Shown: positions 1 to 10,800 of the stretch, piece by piece
Layout: the number at the start of each line of letters is the position of its first letter
Position numbering within the stretch: the stretch's first letter is position 1
DNA from: Chelativorans salis
GTDB lineage: Bacteria > Pseudomonadota > Alphaproteobacteria > Rhizobiales > Rhizobiaceae
Assembly (NCBI RefSeq): GCF_025336525.1
Contig: NZ_JAOCZP010000001.1
Coordinates: 806,001 to 870,000 of the forward strand
Length of the DNA stretch: 64,000 nt
Reading direction: 5' to 3'
Program-made: the position numbers and the translations under genes
The notes under the pieces: model-generated
The model's database searches: none
Told to the model about the DNA's origin: nothing
The model's input: the letters and a program-made list of their open reading frames with translations, nothing else

Positions 1-478
1 ATGGGTCATCCGCCCGAGGATGCGTTTCGCCCATGCCGACGGGCTTGAGCCGCGAAATCTCCACGCCGGCGGAAAGCAGATATGCCGTCACCGACCGCGC
101 CCGCTTCTGCGAGAGCTCATCATTGTAGCTGTCTGCGCCGGATGCGTCGGTGTGGCCTTCGACGATAAAGGAATGAGCCTGCAGTCTGTTGTCCTTCAGC
201 GCCTTGGCAAATTCGTCGAGCGTTGTTTGCGCATTCGATGTCAGATCGGCAGAGTCCAGATCGAAATTGATGAGCATGTCGAGCCCTGTCTGGGCCGGCG
301 CATCGTTCCCGTTATTGCACTCGTCTTCCGTGCCCACGCAAATCCCGCGCGATACGCCGAGATCAGCCGCGTTTGCGAAAAACTCAACGATGTCCTCTGA
401 AGTCTGCAAAGGTTCGGCCGACGCATTCGGTGTGACAAGCGCCGCCGCCAACAAAAAGACTGAAGCACTTCCCCGCAC
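1..478 (-). CDS. OmpA-family outer-membrane/peptidoglycan-binding protein (5' part, runs off window)
   Basis: The reverse strand codes for at least 159 residues and continues past base 1. The start is a GTG at 478 with a GGAGG seven bases upstream; an in-frame stop lies just above it. Residues 1-21 form a signal peptide ending in ASA. An OmpA C-terminal domain begins near residue 67 (INFDLDSADLT) and includes GHTDASG with Asp111 and LSQKRA with Arg126, the pair that binds diaminopimelate of peptidoglycan in this family. The protein probably tethers the outer membrane or acts as a periplasmic peptidoglycan binder. A short domain with cysteines (ICVGTEDEC, residues 46-54) precedes it. The C-terminus is not seen. 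Confidence 0.85.
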   Translation of the reverse strand, partial: MRGSASVFLLAAALVTPNASAEPLQTSEDIVEFFANAADLGVSRGICVGTEDECNNGNDAPAQTGLDMLINFDLDSADLTSNAQTTLDEFAKALKDNRLQAHSFIVEGHTDASGADSYNDELSQKRARSVTAYLLSAGVEISRLKPVGMGETHPRADDP

Positions 479-841
479 TGCGGTGCCTCCAGCTTGCGAA
501 GTCCGATCTTTGCAGCAGATCGAAAGGAAAGTATTTTAGTTCCGGGCCTGCAGCCTGTCAACGCAACGAGTCGTGGTCCGTTCAGTGTGAATGCGTGTGC
601 CATTCCGGACCATCAAGGACGCCACTGTCAGGCGCTTCCACTATGAGAGTTACGAATCGATAATTCGCTATCGATGCATCGCGGGCAGCTCGAAAAGCCG
701 AAATATCCCGGTAGATTTGAACGGTGTCGTCCTGCTCCAAGAGGACTGCGCCTTACCCCAGGCGGCTCGTTGCTGCGAGCGCGCCTGGAGGCAGCCGTCC
801 TTTCATTCGCTCCGCGAGTAGCATCGCTCACATTCAGGAGC
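479..841. other. Intergenic stretch, no gene seen
   Basis: This lies between the start of the OmpA-family gene and the end of the methyltransferase gene. The only open frames are short and lack coding character or a ribosome-binding site. It should hold the promoter of the OmpA-family gene and the end of the methyltransferase transcript, but I see no convincing hairpin or operator. Confidence 0.5.
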
Positions 842-1651
842 CTATTTCAGCGCAGTCGCCGTCGTCATGCCCACTTGAAGCGACATCGAACCGTCGACCA
901 CAAATTCCTGCCACTGCGCACAGACATCGCGCTCCAGCGCCATGCGCTTGGCCTCATCTGCCTGAGCCGCCGCTTCGGCAATCGGCGTGCTGTTGATGTA
1001 TTGCCACAGGAAATCGGCGGGTGCCGGGAGACGAAGGATCTTGGGCTTCGCCTGAACATCGACGTCCCGGAAGCCGGCGCTGCGCATGAGTTCCGCAAGT
1101 TCATCGACATCGTGCATCGAGAAGACAAGATCACCGAACGATGCGGCTTCCGAGCTGAAGTTGCGGGCCAATGCATCCGTCATGACCGCGAAGATGGGCG
1201 GCTTGGGCCCGGGCACGGTGACAAAGGCACGTCCACCCGTATCCAGCACCCGCCGCATTTCGCGCAACGCTGCCAGCTTGTCCGGGATGAACTGAAGTCC
1301 CATTTGGCAGAGGACCACATCGAACGCCGCATCCGGAAGCGGCATCGACTCGGCACTTGCCTCGTGCCAGTCGATCGAAATATCCGGTGGGGTCCGCGAA
1401 CGGGCCACCGCCAACATGCCGGGATTCACATCCAGGCCGGCAACCGCGCCCGTGGCGCCGACGCACTCCGCCGCGAGCCGCGTCACGACCCCGGTTCCAC
1501 ACGCGACATCGAGCACGCGCTCGCCCGGTTGGAGCCTCGCGGCGGCGATGAGATCATCGGCCACCGGTGCACCGATGGAAGGGACGAAAAAGCGCTGATA
1601 GTTCTCTGCTGGGCTTCCTCCAAAGGACTTGCCATACACTTGCTGAGTCAT
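842..1651 (-). CDS. Class I SAM-dependent methyltransferase
   Basis: 269 residues. Motif I VLDVACGTG at residues 46-54 and the acidic residue after strand 2 (GLDVNPGML, Asp74) form the S-adenosylmethionine site, and DVVLCQMGLQ is the post-II motif, so this is a Methyltransf_11/25 type (UbiE-like) enzyme. The substrate is unknown. The start at 1651 has GGAGG six bases upstream; an ATG 15 bases further up is possible, and the longer open frame is not supported. It lies 106 bases downstream of the membrane-protein gene on the same strand, and both probably share a transcript. Confidence 0.8.
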   Translation of the reverse strand: MTQQVYGKSFGGSPAENYQRFFVPSIGAPVADDLIAAARLQPGERVLDVACGTGVVTRLAAECVGATGAVAGLDVNPGMLAVARSRTPPDISIDWHEASAESMPLPDAAFDVVLCQMGLQFIPDKLAALREMRRVLDTGGRAFVTVPGPKPPIFAVMTDALARNFSSEAASFGDLVFSMHDVDELAELMRSAGFRDVDVQAKPKILRLPAPADFLWQYINSTPIAEAAAQADEAKRMALERDVCAQWQEFVVDGSMSLQVGMTTATALK

Positions 1652-1757
1652 CGTCAGTTCCTCCATTTCCTGGGACTTCCCAAGCCTCGAGCGTTGGCCG
1701 CGCAAACGCGGAATTCCCCAACACATCGGAGATCGACCTTTACGGGCGGGCATTGAT

Positions 1758-2453
1758 CTAGGCACCGGAGGGTGCATCGCGCCGGTTGGCGGCATGGTGC
1801 GTTTCCGCCCTGACGAGGCCGGTTCCGAGCCAGAGGAGCCAAAGACACATCAGGATCGAGGAGGCGACCCAGATCGGTCCACCAAAGCCGATCCCCGCCC
1901 AAGCGTTGAGCACCCAGCCGATGAAGGATCCGCAGGCGGCGACAGCCGCAACACCTGCCGCCCAGACCGGCGTTGCCTTTTCAGCAGTGCGTGTCTCTTC
2001 TCCCGCGATTACCGCAACTGCCAGTGCGAGGGCGGCAAATCCGTTGGCGCGTCCTTCCGAGAACGCCCACCAGGCGGCAAATGCCGCCTCGTCACCCGCG
2101 ACCGCAACATGCGTGACAGCGGTTGCCTCGGCGACGGCCGTCGATGACGTCCAGAGTGCGCCGATGGCGAACATCCCCCAGGCAAAGACCGTGAAGGGGC
2201 TTTCCGCCAAGCGCGTGCGGGCGCCCAGCAGGATGATGCCCGCCATCGCGAAGAGCGATAGCCCCACGGCTGCGAACCAGTGCGCGAGTTGCCAGCGCAG
2301 TGATTCCGCTGCAATGACCGCCATCATGTCTGAGAGACGAGGTTCAGGCGCACCGTGAATGACGAAAGTGATGATTAGCATGACCGCCCCGAGGGCGAGT
2401 GCCGCGCCGGCCGCCTGTACTGCTGCAGACTTCTGAGTCATTGTCACATTCAT
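1758..2453 (-). CDS. Small polytopic membrane protein of unknown function
   Basis: About 231 residues, rich in Ala, Val and Trp, with roughly six hydrophobic segments (for example AALALGAVMLIITFVI near the N-terminus, LSLFAMAGIILLGA, FTVFAWGMFAIGAL, GFAALALAVAVIAG, ILMCLWLLWLGTGL). I do not recognise a named family. The start is placed at 2453 (MNVTMTQK); the second ATG at 2441 is equally possible because neither has a strong Shine-Dalgarno. It is probably cotranscribed with the methyltransferase downstream. Confidence 0.6.
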   Translation of the reverse strand: MNVTMTQKSAAVQAAGAALALGAVMLIITFVIHGAPEPRLSDMMAVIAAESLRWQLAHWFAAVGLSLFAMAGIILLGARTRLAESPFTVFAWGMFAIGALWTSSTAVAEATAVTHVAVAGDEAAFAAWWAFSEGRANGFAALALAVAVIAGEETRTAEKATPVWAAGVAAVAACGSFIGWVLNAWAGIGFGGPIWVASSILMCLWLLWLGTGLVRAETHHAANRRDAPSGA

Positions 2454-2598
2454 CCGGCCGGCCGCTGTCGAAGGGCGGACCGGATGCTCCCTGTTGGATG
2501 TCTTTGGGGAGTCTAGATCGCGGAAGGCCCACCTAACTTCGGCAGAATTACCCAAAAGCAGCCAAGCGGTCGGTGGGTAGAATCACCCACAGGCGACT

Positions 2599-4275
2599 TC
2601 ACATGAGATTGTGCCGATAGGCGTAGGCCGTCGCGGCTGCACGCGAGGGAAGGTCGAGCTTAGTGAAGACGTTCTCCAGATGCCGGTCGACCGTACGCAC
2701 GCTGACACGGAGTTCCTCCGCGATCGCCTTGTTGGTCTTTCCCTCTGCGACCAGCCTCACGACCTGAAGCTCCCGCGGGCTGAGCCCGTGCGCAGGCGCT
2801 TTTGCCGGCTTGCTCAGAAGCGCCTCGACCCGCGCCAGATCCGGCGCAGCACCAAGCCGGTGGAAGGTGGAGCATGCCGTGTCCAGCTCCATGAAGGCGC
2901 CGTCATTATCGTCAAGCGAACGGCAGGCAAGGCCCATGAGCACCCGCGCCCGCGCGGCCTCATAGGGCTCCTCGACCTGCAGCCAGACCGCTAGAGCCCG
3001 GCGGGCGAAGCCCAGTGCTGACCGCGCGTCGCCGTCGGCGAGCGCGACGGCAGCGCCCGCCTGCGCGGCGATCGCCTTGAGTACGGGCGCGTCGATGGTG
3101 TTTGCAAACTCCTGCAATTCGTCGGCAGCGCGGTGCGCTTCCGCCATCTCGCCCGCCTCCAATGCGATCTCCACCCATGCCGGCAGAAGCCGCGAACGGC
3201 GCAGGGGCTCGCCGACAGCGTCGAGAACGCGGCGCATGGCAGCGACCGCGTCGGCCGTACGCCCCTGCACGAGGCGTAGGAGGGAAAGGCCCGGTTGGGG
3301 CTCGAAACCGTGCCGGTTGGCCTCACGGTAGTCCTCTTCCGCCGCGGGAAACTCGCCGCGCAGGCGGTGGATCTCGGCCCGTTCGTAAAAGGCTTCGCCG
3401 GGAGGCTGCAGTTCGGTGCCTTCGCAGATCGTCATGCAGACGCGACCGGTCTCCGCGATCGCGTCGTCCCATGCGCCGCCATGGCGCATGATCTGGGCAC
3501 GATGGACGAGGCAGGCCCTGGTGAAGGCGACAAGCTGCGGCTGCTCAGCGCACCAGCTTGTGAGAGCCGAGGTCCATGCACCGGCGCGGTCGAGCGCATA
3601 GACCTGCCGGCAGGCCTCGATGACGCTGCAATAGACGAGGCCCGTCATGATAGGCGACAATTCGCCGGTGGTGACCGCCGCCATCGCCTCGTCGAGAAGT
3701 GCCAGCCCTTCCTCAATGCGCTGCTGGCGGATAAGGGCCTTGCCCTGCAGATGGCGGGCGCACGCGCCGAGATCGGCGTCCCCGAACCGTTCGCCTATCT
3801 CGACGGCGTGCGCTGCCGTGGCAAGGGCCTTCTCGGCGTCGCCCGCATGAAGATGCTGCTCTACCAGCGGCAGGAGGAGATAGCCCTCCTCCACGCAGGC
3901 GCTCTTCTGGTGCTTCAAGAGCCGCTGCGCGCGGCCGAACCATCCGCCTGCCGGTCCCATCTCGCCGCGAAAGGCGAGCTCCAGGCCGAGCCAGAAGGCA
4001 CAGCGGATTGCACGCGCCGCGTCGCCCGCCTCGGCATGGGCTTTATGCGCGCGGTTGAGAGCGCCGAGATACTCGTCGTCGCGGCCGATGAGATAGGCGG
4101 AGGCGGCAAGGCGCTCGAGATCCTCCGCGTCGAGCGGGGCGTGCTCGACGGCATGCCGGAAATAGCCGTGGGCGTCGGCCCAGGCACGTCGCGCGTACGC
4201 TTTGCGCCCGCGATCGAGAATCCGGGTCGTTTCGGTGTCGTCGGAGCGCGTTTGGCGTGGATCGGGGCTGGCCAT
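2599..4275 (-). CDS. LuxR-type transcriptional regulator with helical-repeat sensor region
   Basis: 558 residues starting at an ATG with GGAGGA just upstream; the open frame reaches 4482 but that extension lacks coding character. Residues up to about 490 are Ala/Glu-rich paired helices of TPR type (for example AKALIRQQRIEEGLALLDEAM). The last 65 residues are a LuxR/GerE helix-turn-helix: LSPRELQVVRLVAEGKTNKAI followed by VSVRTVDRHLENVFTKL. No phosphoreceiver or ATPase domain is seen, so the signal is unknown. It resembles the C-terminal half of large MalT-like regulators. The target may be the methyltransferase/membrane-protein pair that it precedes on the same strand. Confidence 0.8.
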   Translation of the reverse strand: MASPDPRQTRSDDTETTRILDRGRKAYARRAWADAHGYFRHAVEHAPLDAEDLERLAASAYLIGRDDEYLGALNRAHKAHAEAGDAARAIRCAFWLGLELAFRGEMGPAGGWFGRAQRLLKHQKSACVEEGYLLLPLVEQHLHAGDAEKALATAAHAVEIGERFGDADLGACARHLQGKALIRQQRIEEGLALLDEAMAAVTTGELSPIMTGLVYCSVIEACRQVYALDRAGAWTSALTSWCAEQPQLVAFTRACLVHRAQIMRHGGAWDDAIAETGRVCMTICEGTELQPPGEAFYERAEIHRLRGEFPAAEEDYREANRHGFEPQPGLSLLRLVQGRTADAVAAMRRVLDAVGEPLRRSRLLPAWVEIALEAGEMAEAHRAADELQEFANTIDAPVLKAIAAQAGAAVALADGDARSALGFARRALAVWLQVEEPYEAARARVLMGLACRSLDDNDGAFMELDTACSTFHRLGAAPDLARVEALLSKPAKAPAHGLSPRELQVVRLVAEGKTNKAIAEELRVSVRTVDRHLENVFTKLDLPSRAAATAYAYRHNLM

Positions 4276-4588
4276 CTTCCTCCGTCCATTCACGGTTAGC
4301 ATAGCAGAAAAGGAGAAAACGCGCGAACTTGAGCCTTCCGTGCCATAAGCAGATGTCGCGCCGGGATGGCGACAATGAACGCCCGCCTCCGCGGCTAGCT
4401 GGAGGCGACCGCCGCCGCCTATCTGCCCGCGCGGGCCTGTCGACCAAATCGTCCTGCAATCCGAAGAATCCAACGCTGCCAATGCGAAAACACAAAACTC
4501 CGCCGAGGATCCTCGACGCTTTTTGCTTTCTGCGGCAGCGCGCGTCGGAACGCGCGTCAGCTGGATTGCCTTTCAGGCACTCCCGAGT
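4276..4588. other. Intergenic stretch with one short hairpin
   Basis: This separates the LuxR-type gene from the DNA glycosylase, both on the reverse strand. A perfect 7-bp inverted repeat with a 4-base loop lies at 4539-4556, just past the glycosylase stop, and may slow transcription there. It has no T tract. Nothing else is evident; the promoter of the LuxR-type gene should be in the lower half. Confidence 0.4.
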
Positions 4589-5395
4589 TTACGGTTCGGC
4601 TTGGCAGTGCGGACAGATGTAAGCGGTGCGGCCAGAGACTTTGAGCGACCGCACCTGGCCGCTGCAGCGCGGGCAACGGGCGCCGTCTTTGCGGTGTGGC
4701 AGTAGATAGTCCTGGGGTATGCGCTTCTCCACGTCCTGCGTGCCGGCGCCATTATCGATCGCCACACGGAGCACTCGTCGCGTTGCCTCAAACAAAGACG
4801 ACAGCTGCTCCCTTTTCAGATTCTGCACTTGTGCCTTGGGATGCAGGCGCGCATGGAACAGGATCTCGTTCGAGTAAATGTTCCCGATGCCCGCCAGCAG
4901 GCTTTGATCCATGAGGGCCGATTTGACCTGCCCCTTGCGGCGGCACAAGCGCTCCGCAAAGGCTCTTCGATCGAGGGACGGATCGAGCGCATCGGGGCCG
5001 AGTTTATGGGAGGCGATGAACACGTCGGGATCTTTGAGGAGACGAATGCGGCCCAGCATCCGTTGATCATCATATGCAAGGTGGTAGCCGTTGTTGAAGT
5101 CAAGCCGCAGCCGGTCGTGCTTGGGATCGTCTTTCAGGCGCTTGAAGTACTTTAGGCGGCCCGTCATGCCGAAATGCAGGCCAAGCCATCCCTTCCTGTC
5201 GAGCGCGACGAAGAGATGCTTGCCATGGCGGCGGGTGGTTTCCAAGCGCCGCCCGCGCAGCGCGCTGGCGGCTTCTTTGCCGGAGACGCCGCTGAGGACC
5301 TTGGTGCTGCCGACATTGGCTGCGCTAATGGACTTGTGAAGCGCCCTTCTGCGCAGATAGCGGCCATAGTTCTCTACATCCGGAAGCTCGGGCAT
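4589..5395 (-). CDS. mutM: Formamidopyrimidine-DNA glycosylase (Fpg/Nei family)
   Basis: 268 residues, the usual length. The mature N-terminus begins PELPDVE, giving the catalytic Pro2 and Glu3 that form a Schiff base at the damaged sugar. RHGKHLFVALD supplies the conserved lysine loop. A helix-two-turn-helix motif (LLAGIGNIYSNEILFHARLHP region) and a C-terminal zinc finger (CPRC ... CPHC, with the SGRTAY hairpin arginine) contact DNA. It removes oxidised purines such as 8-oxoguanine in base-excision repair. The ATG at 5395 must be the start because proline has to be residue 2. The divergent neighbour is katG, so two oxidative-stress genes lie back to back. Confidence 0.93.
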   Translation of the reverse strand: MPELPDVENYGRYLRRRALHKSISAANVGSTKVLSGVSGKEAASALRGRRLETTRRHGKHLFVALDRKGWLGLHFGMTGRLKYFKRLKDDPKHDRLRLDFNNGYHLAYDDQRMLGRIRLLKDPDVFIASHKLGPDALDPSLDRRAFAERLCRRKGQVKSALMDQSLLAGIGNIYSNEILFHARLHPKAQVQNLKREQLSSLFEATRRVLRVAIDNGAGTQDVEKRIPQDYLLPHRKDGARCPRCSGQVRSLKVSGRTAYICPHCQAEP

Positions 5396-5548
5396 CTGAT
5401 GCTCCGTGTCTTGACCGACAAACGGATGCCAGCCGAGCCGGTTCCGCACGGCGCAATTCCATCTGGCGGATCGTCAACTGGATCATAAGGAAAACCTATC
5501 GAAGGAAACAGAAAACGCAATTGGCGATTATCATCTGGCTTCTTTACT

Positions 5549-5563
5549 CTAGAATAATTCTAG
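5549..5563. promoter_or_regulatory. Perfect 7-1-7 palindrome upstream of katG (Irr/Fur-superfamily-like box)
   Basis: The bases CTAGAATAATTCTAG form a perfect inverted repeat with a single central base, ending 28 bases before the katG start. The core TAGAA-N3-TTCTA matches the iron control element bound by the haem-responsive regulator Irr in rhizobia, and the 7-1-7 geometry is that of Fur/PerR boxes. Its place near the expected promoter suggests an operator. Confidence 0.6.
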
Positions 5564-7768
<2,205 letters not shown>

Positions 7769-7899
7769 ACTGAGCGGGACGCAGAATAGGACATTCTCCC
7801 ACGCGACTGGCACGGGCGCGGCGCGATCCGCGCCCGCCTCCCAACGGCACGATTGCCGAGATCATCGGCACGAGGGTAAGGAACTTTCTCTATTGTGAA

Positions 7900-10800
7900 C
7901 TATGCCGGACTATACCGCCACGCTGTGGAGGTATGATCCCCGGCAATGTCGCCTGACGCCCACCGACCGTCTATCTCGACATGAGAATCGCGTAGCTGCA
8001 TGTCGCCGTAGAGCTTTTCGGCCTTAGCAAGAGTTTCCTCGGCCGTGCCGAGTTTGGCCCGACGCTGTGCGAGACCAAGGGTACGGAGCGATCGTGCAAG
8101 CTCGGGCTGCAACGCGTGCTGCTTCGCAAGCGCACAAGCTTCTTCCAGCCATGCCAAACTGGACCGCGAAGGCTTGAGTTCCGCGAACCCGCGCAGCACC
8201 ATGATCTCGCTCCATGGATCCCTACGCTGCCGGGCAAACTCGAGCACATGCCCGAGATTTGCCGCAGCTTCCGGTTCGCCCAGCCGCGCACGCACGCAGG
8301 CCAGCACCGCCCTGGCGTGGCATTCGAACTGCGGCAGGTCCATCCGTTCGGCTTCGGTGATCGCCTTCTCGAGCGTGGTGTGTGCGGACTCCAACTCACC
8401 GATCATGAACTCCGCGTGGCCTAGGATCGTGAGCAGCCAGCGCTGCACCAGGAGCGGGCTGCAAGGGTCGGATTCTGAAGCGCTTTCACGCAGGCTCGCC
8501 ATGAGTGTAGCGTCGGGGCCGCGCAAAACCCCGACAACACCGGCGAAGTAGACGGCGGCGCAACTATCGACAGGCCGTTCCACCTCGCTGACCACTCGCC
8601 GGAGCTCCGCAAGCGTTCGATCCGCTTGCTCAAAAAGTCCGAGGCGCGCTTCTGCCTGCGCGCGGTGCCCGAGATACCAGACCGAGCGTAGGCCGATCTG
8701 ACCAAAACGCTCATGGCGCCATCTTCTGATGAAGCATTCCTCGTGTGGGACGAGCCGTTGAAGCACTTGCCGCGCCTCGCTGCGTAGAACAAGTGCCTGC
8801 GAAGCGGCCAGATCGGCTTCGCAGATGCAGCGCTCTACTCCAGCCTTAAGCGCTTGGCGCTTCAGCGTTTCGGCTGGTTCGAGCGCCGCCTCGTATCGGC
8901 CGTGGGAGCTGTTCAGATAGCTCAGATGCAGGAGGACGTCTGAAACGCGCTGCGAATCCCCCAGTTCCATCGCCAGTTCTCGTGCTTCCAGCAAAGGCAG
9001 AAGCGCCTCCTGATAGGCTCCGAGGGCGCCGTAGGCGGGCCGCATCCGCACGCGCAGGTCGATCGCTTGGGCAAGTGTCTCCTGCGTTCGCGGCAGTGCG
9101 GCCACCGCTGTTCGCGCTTTTTCGAGAAACTGCGCGGCTGCGGCGTAGGCGGAGCGTTCCTCCGCTCTGCCCGCGGCAAGCAGAAGATAGCGCGTGGCAG
9201 CTTCCCACTGCTCGGCCCGTAGCGCATGCTCTGCCACCTGCTCGATGTAGTGGTTGAGCGAGCCGGCATAGAGGTTTTCCATGGCCACCAGCACGCTTTG
9301 GTGCAGCTTTCTGCGATCCTCCGTCAGCAACGAATCATAAGCGACATTCAGTGTCAGTGCGTGCTTGAACGTGTATTCCACATGTGGAAAGCTTTGCACC
9401 TCGAAGAGGAACTCGAGATCCTGCAGCTTGACCAGAGCCGAATCCAGCTCGGTTTCCGGCGACAAGAGCCGCAACAGAGGATACGGCACATTCCGTCCAA
9501 TCACGGCCGCAATCTGCAGGACTTGCCGCTCAACCTCTCCGAGCTGCTGAATGCGCGCGGCAATCACCGACTGGACCGTTGACGGGACGACCACATCCCT
9601 TACGGCGCTCCTCGCCTGGAAATGCCCCGGCGGACCGGTGAGAGCGCCGCTGGCAACCAGCGCCCGCACCATCTCTTCCAGGAAAAGCGGCGTTCCCTCC
9701 GCGCGTTCGGCAAGGAGGGCGCGCAACTCCCGCAGGCTGGGATCGGAACCCAGCAGTTCGCTGAGTAGCTGCTCCATCTCTTCGCGAACGAACCGCTCCA
9801 GCCGGATCTGCTGGAAATAGCCGCGACGGCTCCAGTTGTGCCGATAATGGGGCCGGTAGGTGGCGATCAGCATGATACGGTTGGCGCCGATCGTGTCGAC
9901 GAGCCGGTTCAGGACAGCCTCGCTCTCATTGTCTATCCAGTGGAGGTCTTCCACCAGCAGGGCCACCGGTGATTGCCTGCTCATCGCAACCAGGAACGCG
10001 CTCATTGCCTCGCAGACCCGCGCAGTCCGCTCCCGTGCATCGATCTGCTGCCAAACCCCGTCTTCGAGAGGCAGATCGGCCAGGAAGGAAAGCGGCGGGA
10101 TGTGATGGGAATCAAGCCTGAGTTCCGCATGCTTGCGCAGGAACCGATCGCGCGCTTCCGATAATGTGTCCTCGCTGCGGATGCCGCAGGCCGAAAGCAG
10201 CAGTTTTTTGGCGACGCCGAGGGAGACAGTCGAATCGAACTCGAGCCCACCGCTCTCCAGAACGGCAAAGCCCGCCACTTCATCGATAGCCAGGAATTCA
10301 TGCGCGAGGCGGGATTTACCGAGGCCGGGGTCGGCGACGATGCCGACCACCTGTCCGTACCCCTCACGAACGCGGCGCCACACCGCAATCAGGCTCTTGA
10401 GCTCGGCGTCGCGCGCAACGAGCCCTGTCAGTCCGCGGTTGGCCCTGAGATGCCAGCGGGAGAGGGCATGGTTTTCGCTGATGAGTTCGTACGTGCGCTC
10501 GTCCCTTCCAAGCTGCGGGTGCTCCGAATGCCGCATGCGCTGCATCTGGACATAGCCGCCGGCCGCCGCGCGCGCTCGGGCGGTCGCCGCGACAATTTCC
10601 CTGTGCAGCGCCCGCATTAGCCGGTTGGCAGCTCGCGGGGCCGCCCCGTTCAATTCCACCCGGCTGCCTTCGGCGCCCCGGTGCTGCCGAACGATAACCT
10701 CTCCACTGTCGATCCCCGCCCTCAGGCGCGCACGGCCCTGCGACAACTCCTCCACGGAAAGCTTCGCCGCAAGGGCGGCGCGGCAAGCGAGGAAGGCATG

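Noticed and set aside
674-1756. A 360-codon forward frame opposite the methyltransferase
   Set aside because: It is the antisense shadow of a gene with clear SAM-binding motifs; the product is Arg/His-rich with no domain and no ribosome site.
3295-4299. A 334-codon forward frame opposite the LuxR-type regulator
   Set aside because: The reverse strand has a recognisable helix-turn-helix and a good start; the forward frame is a GC-driven shadow.
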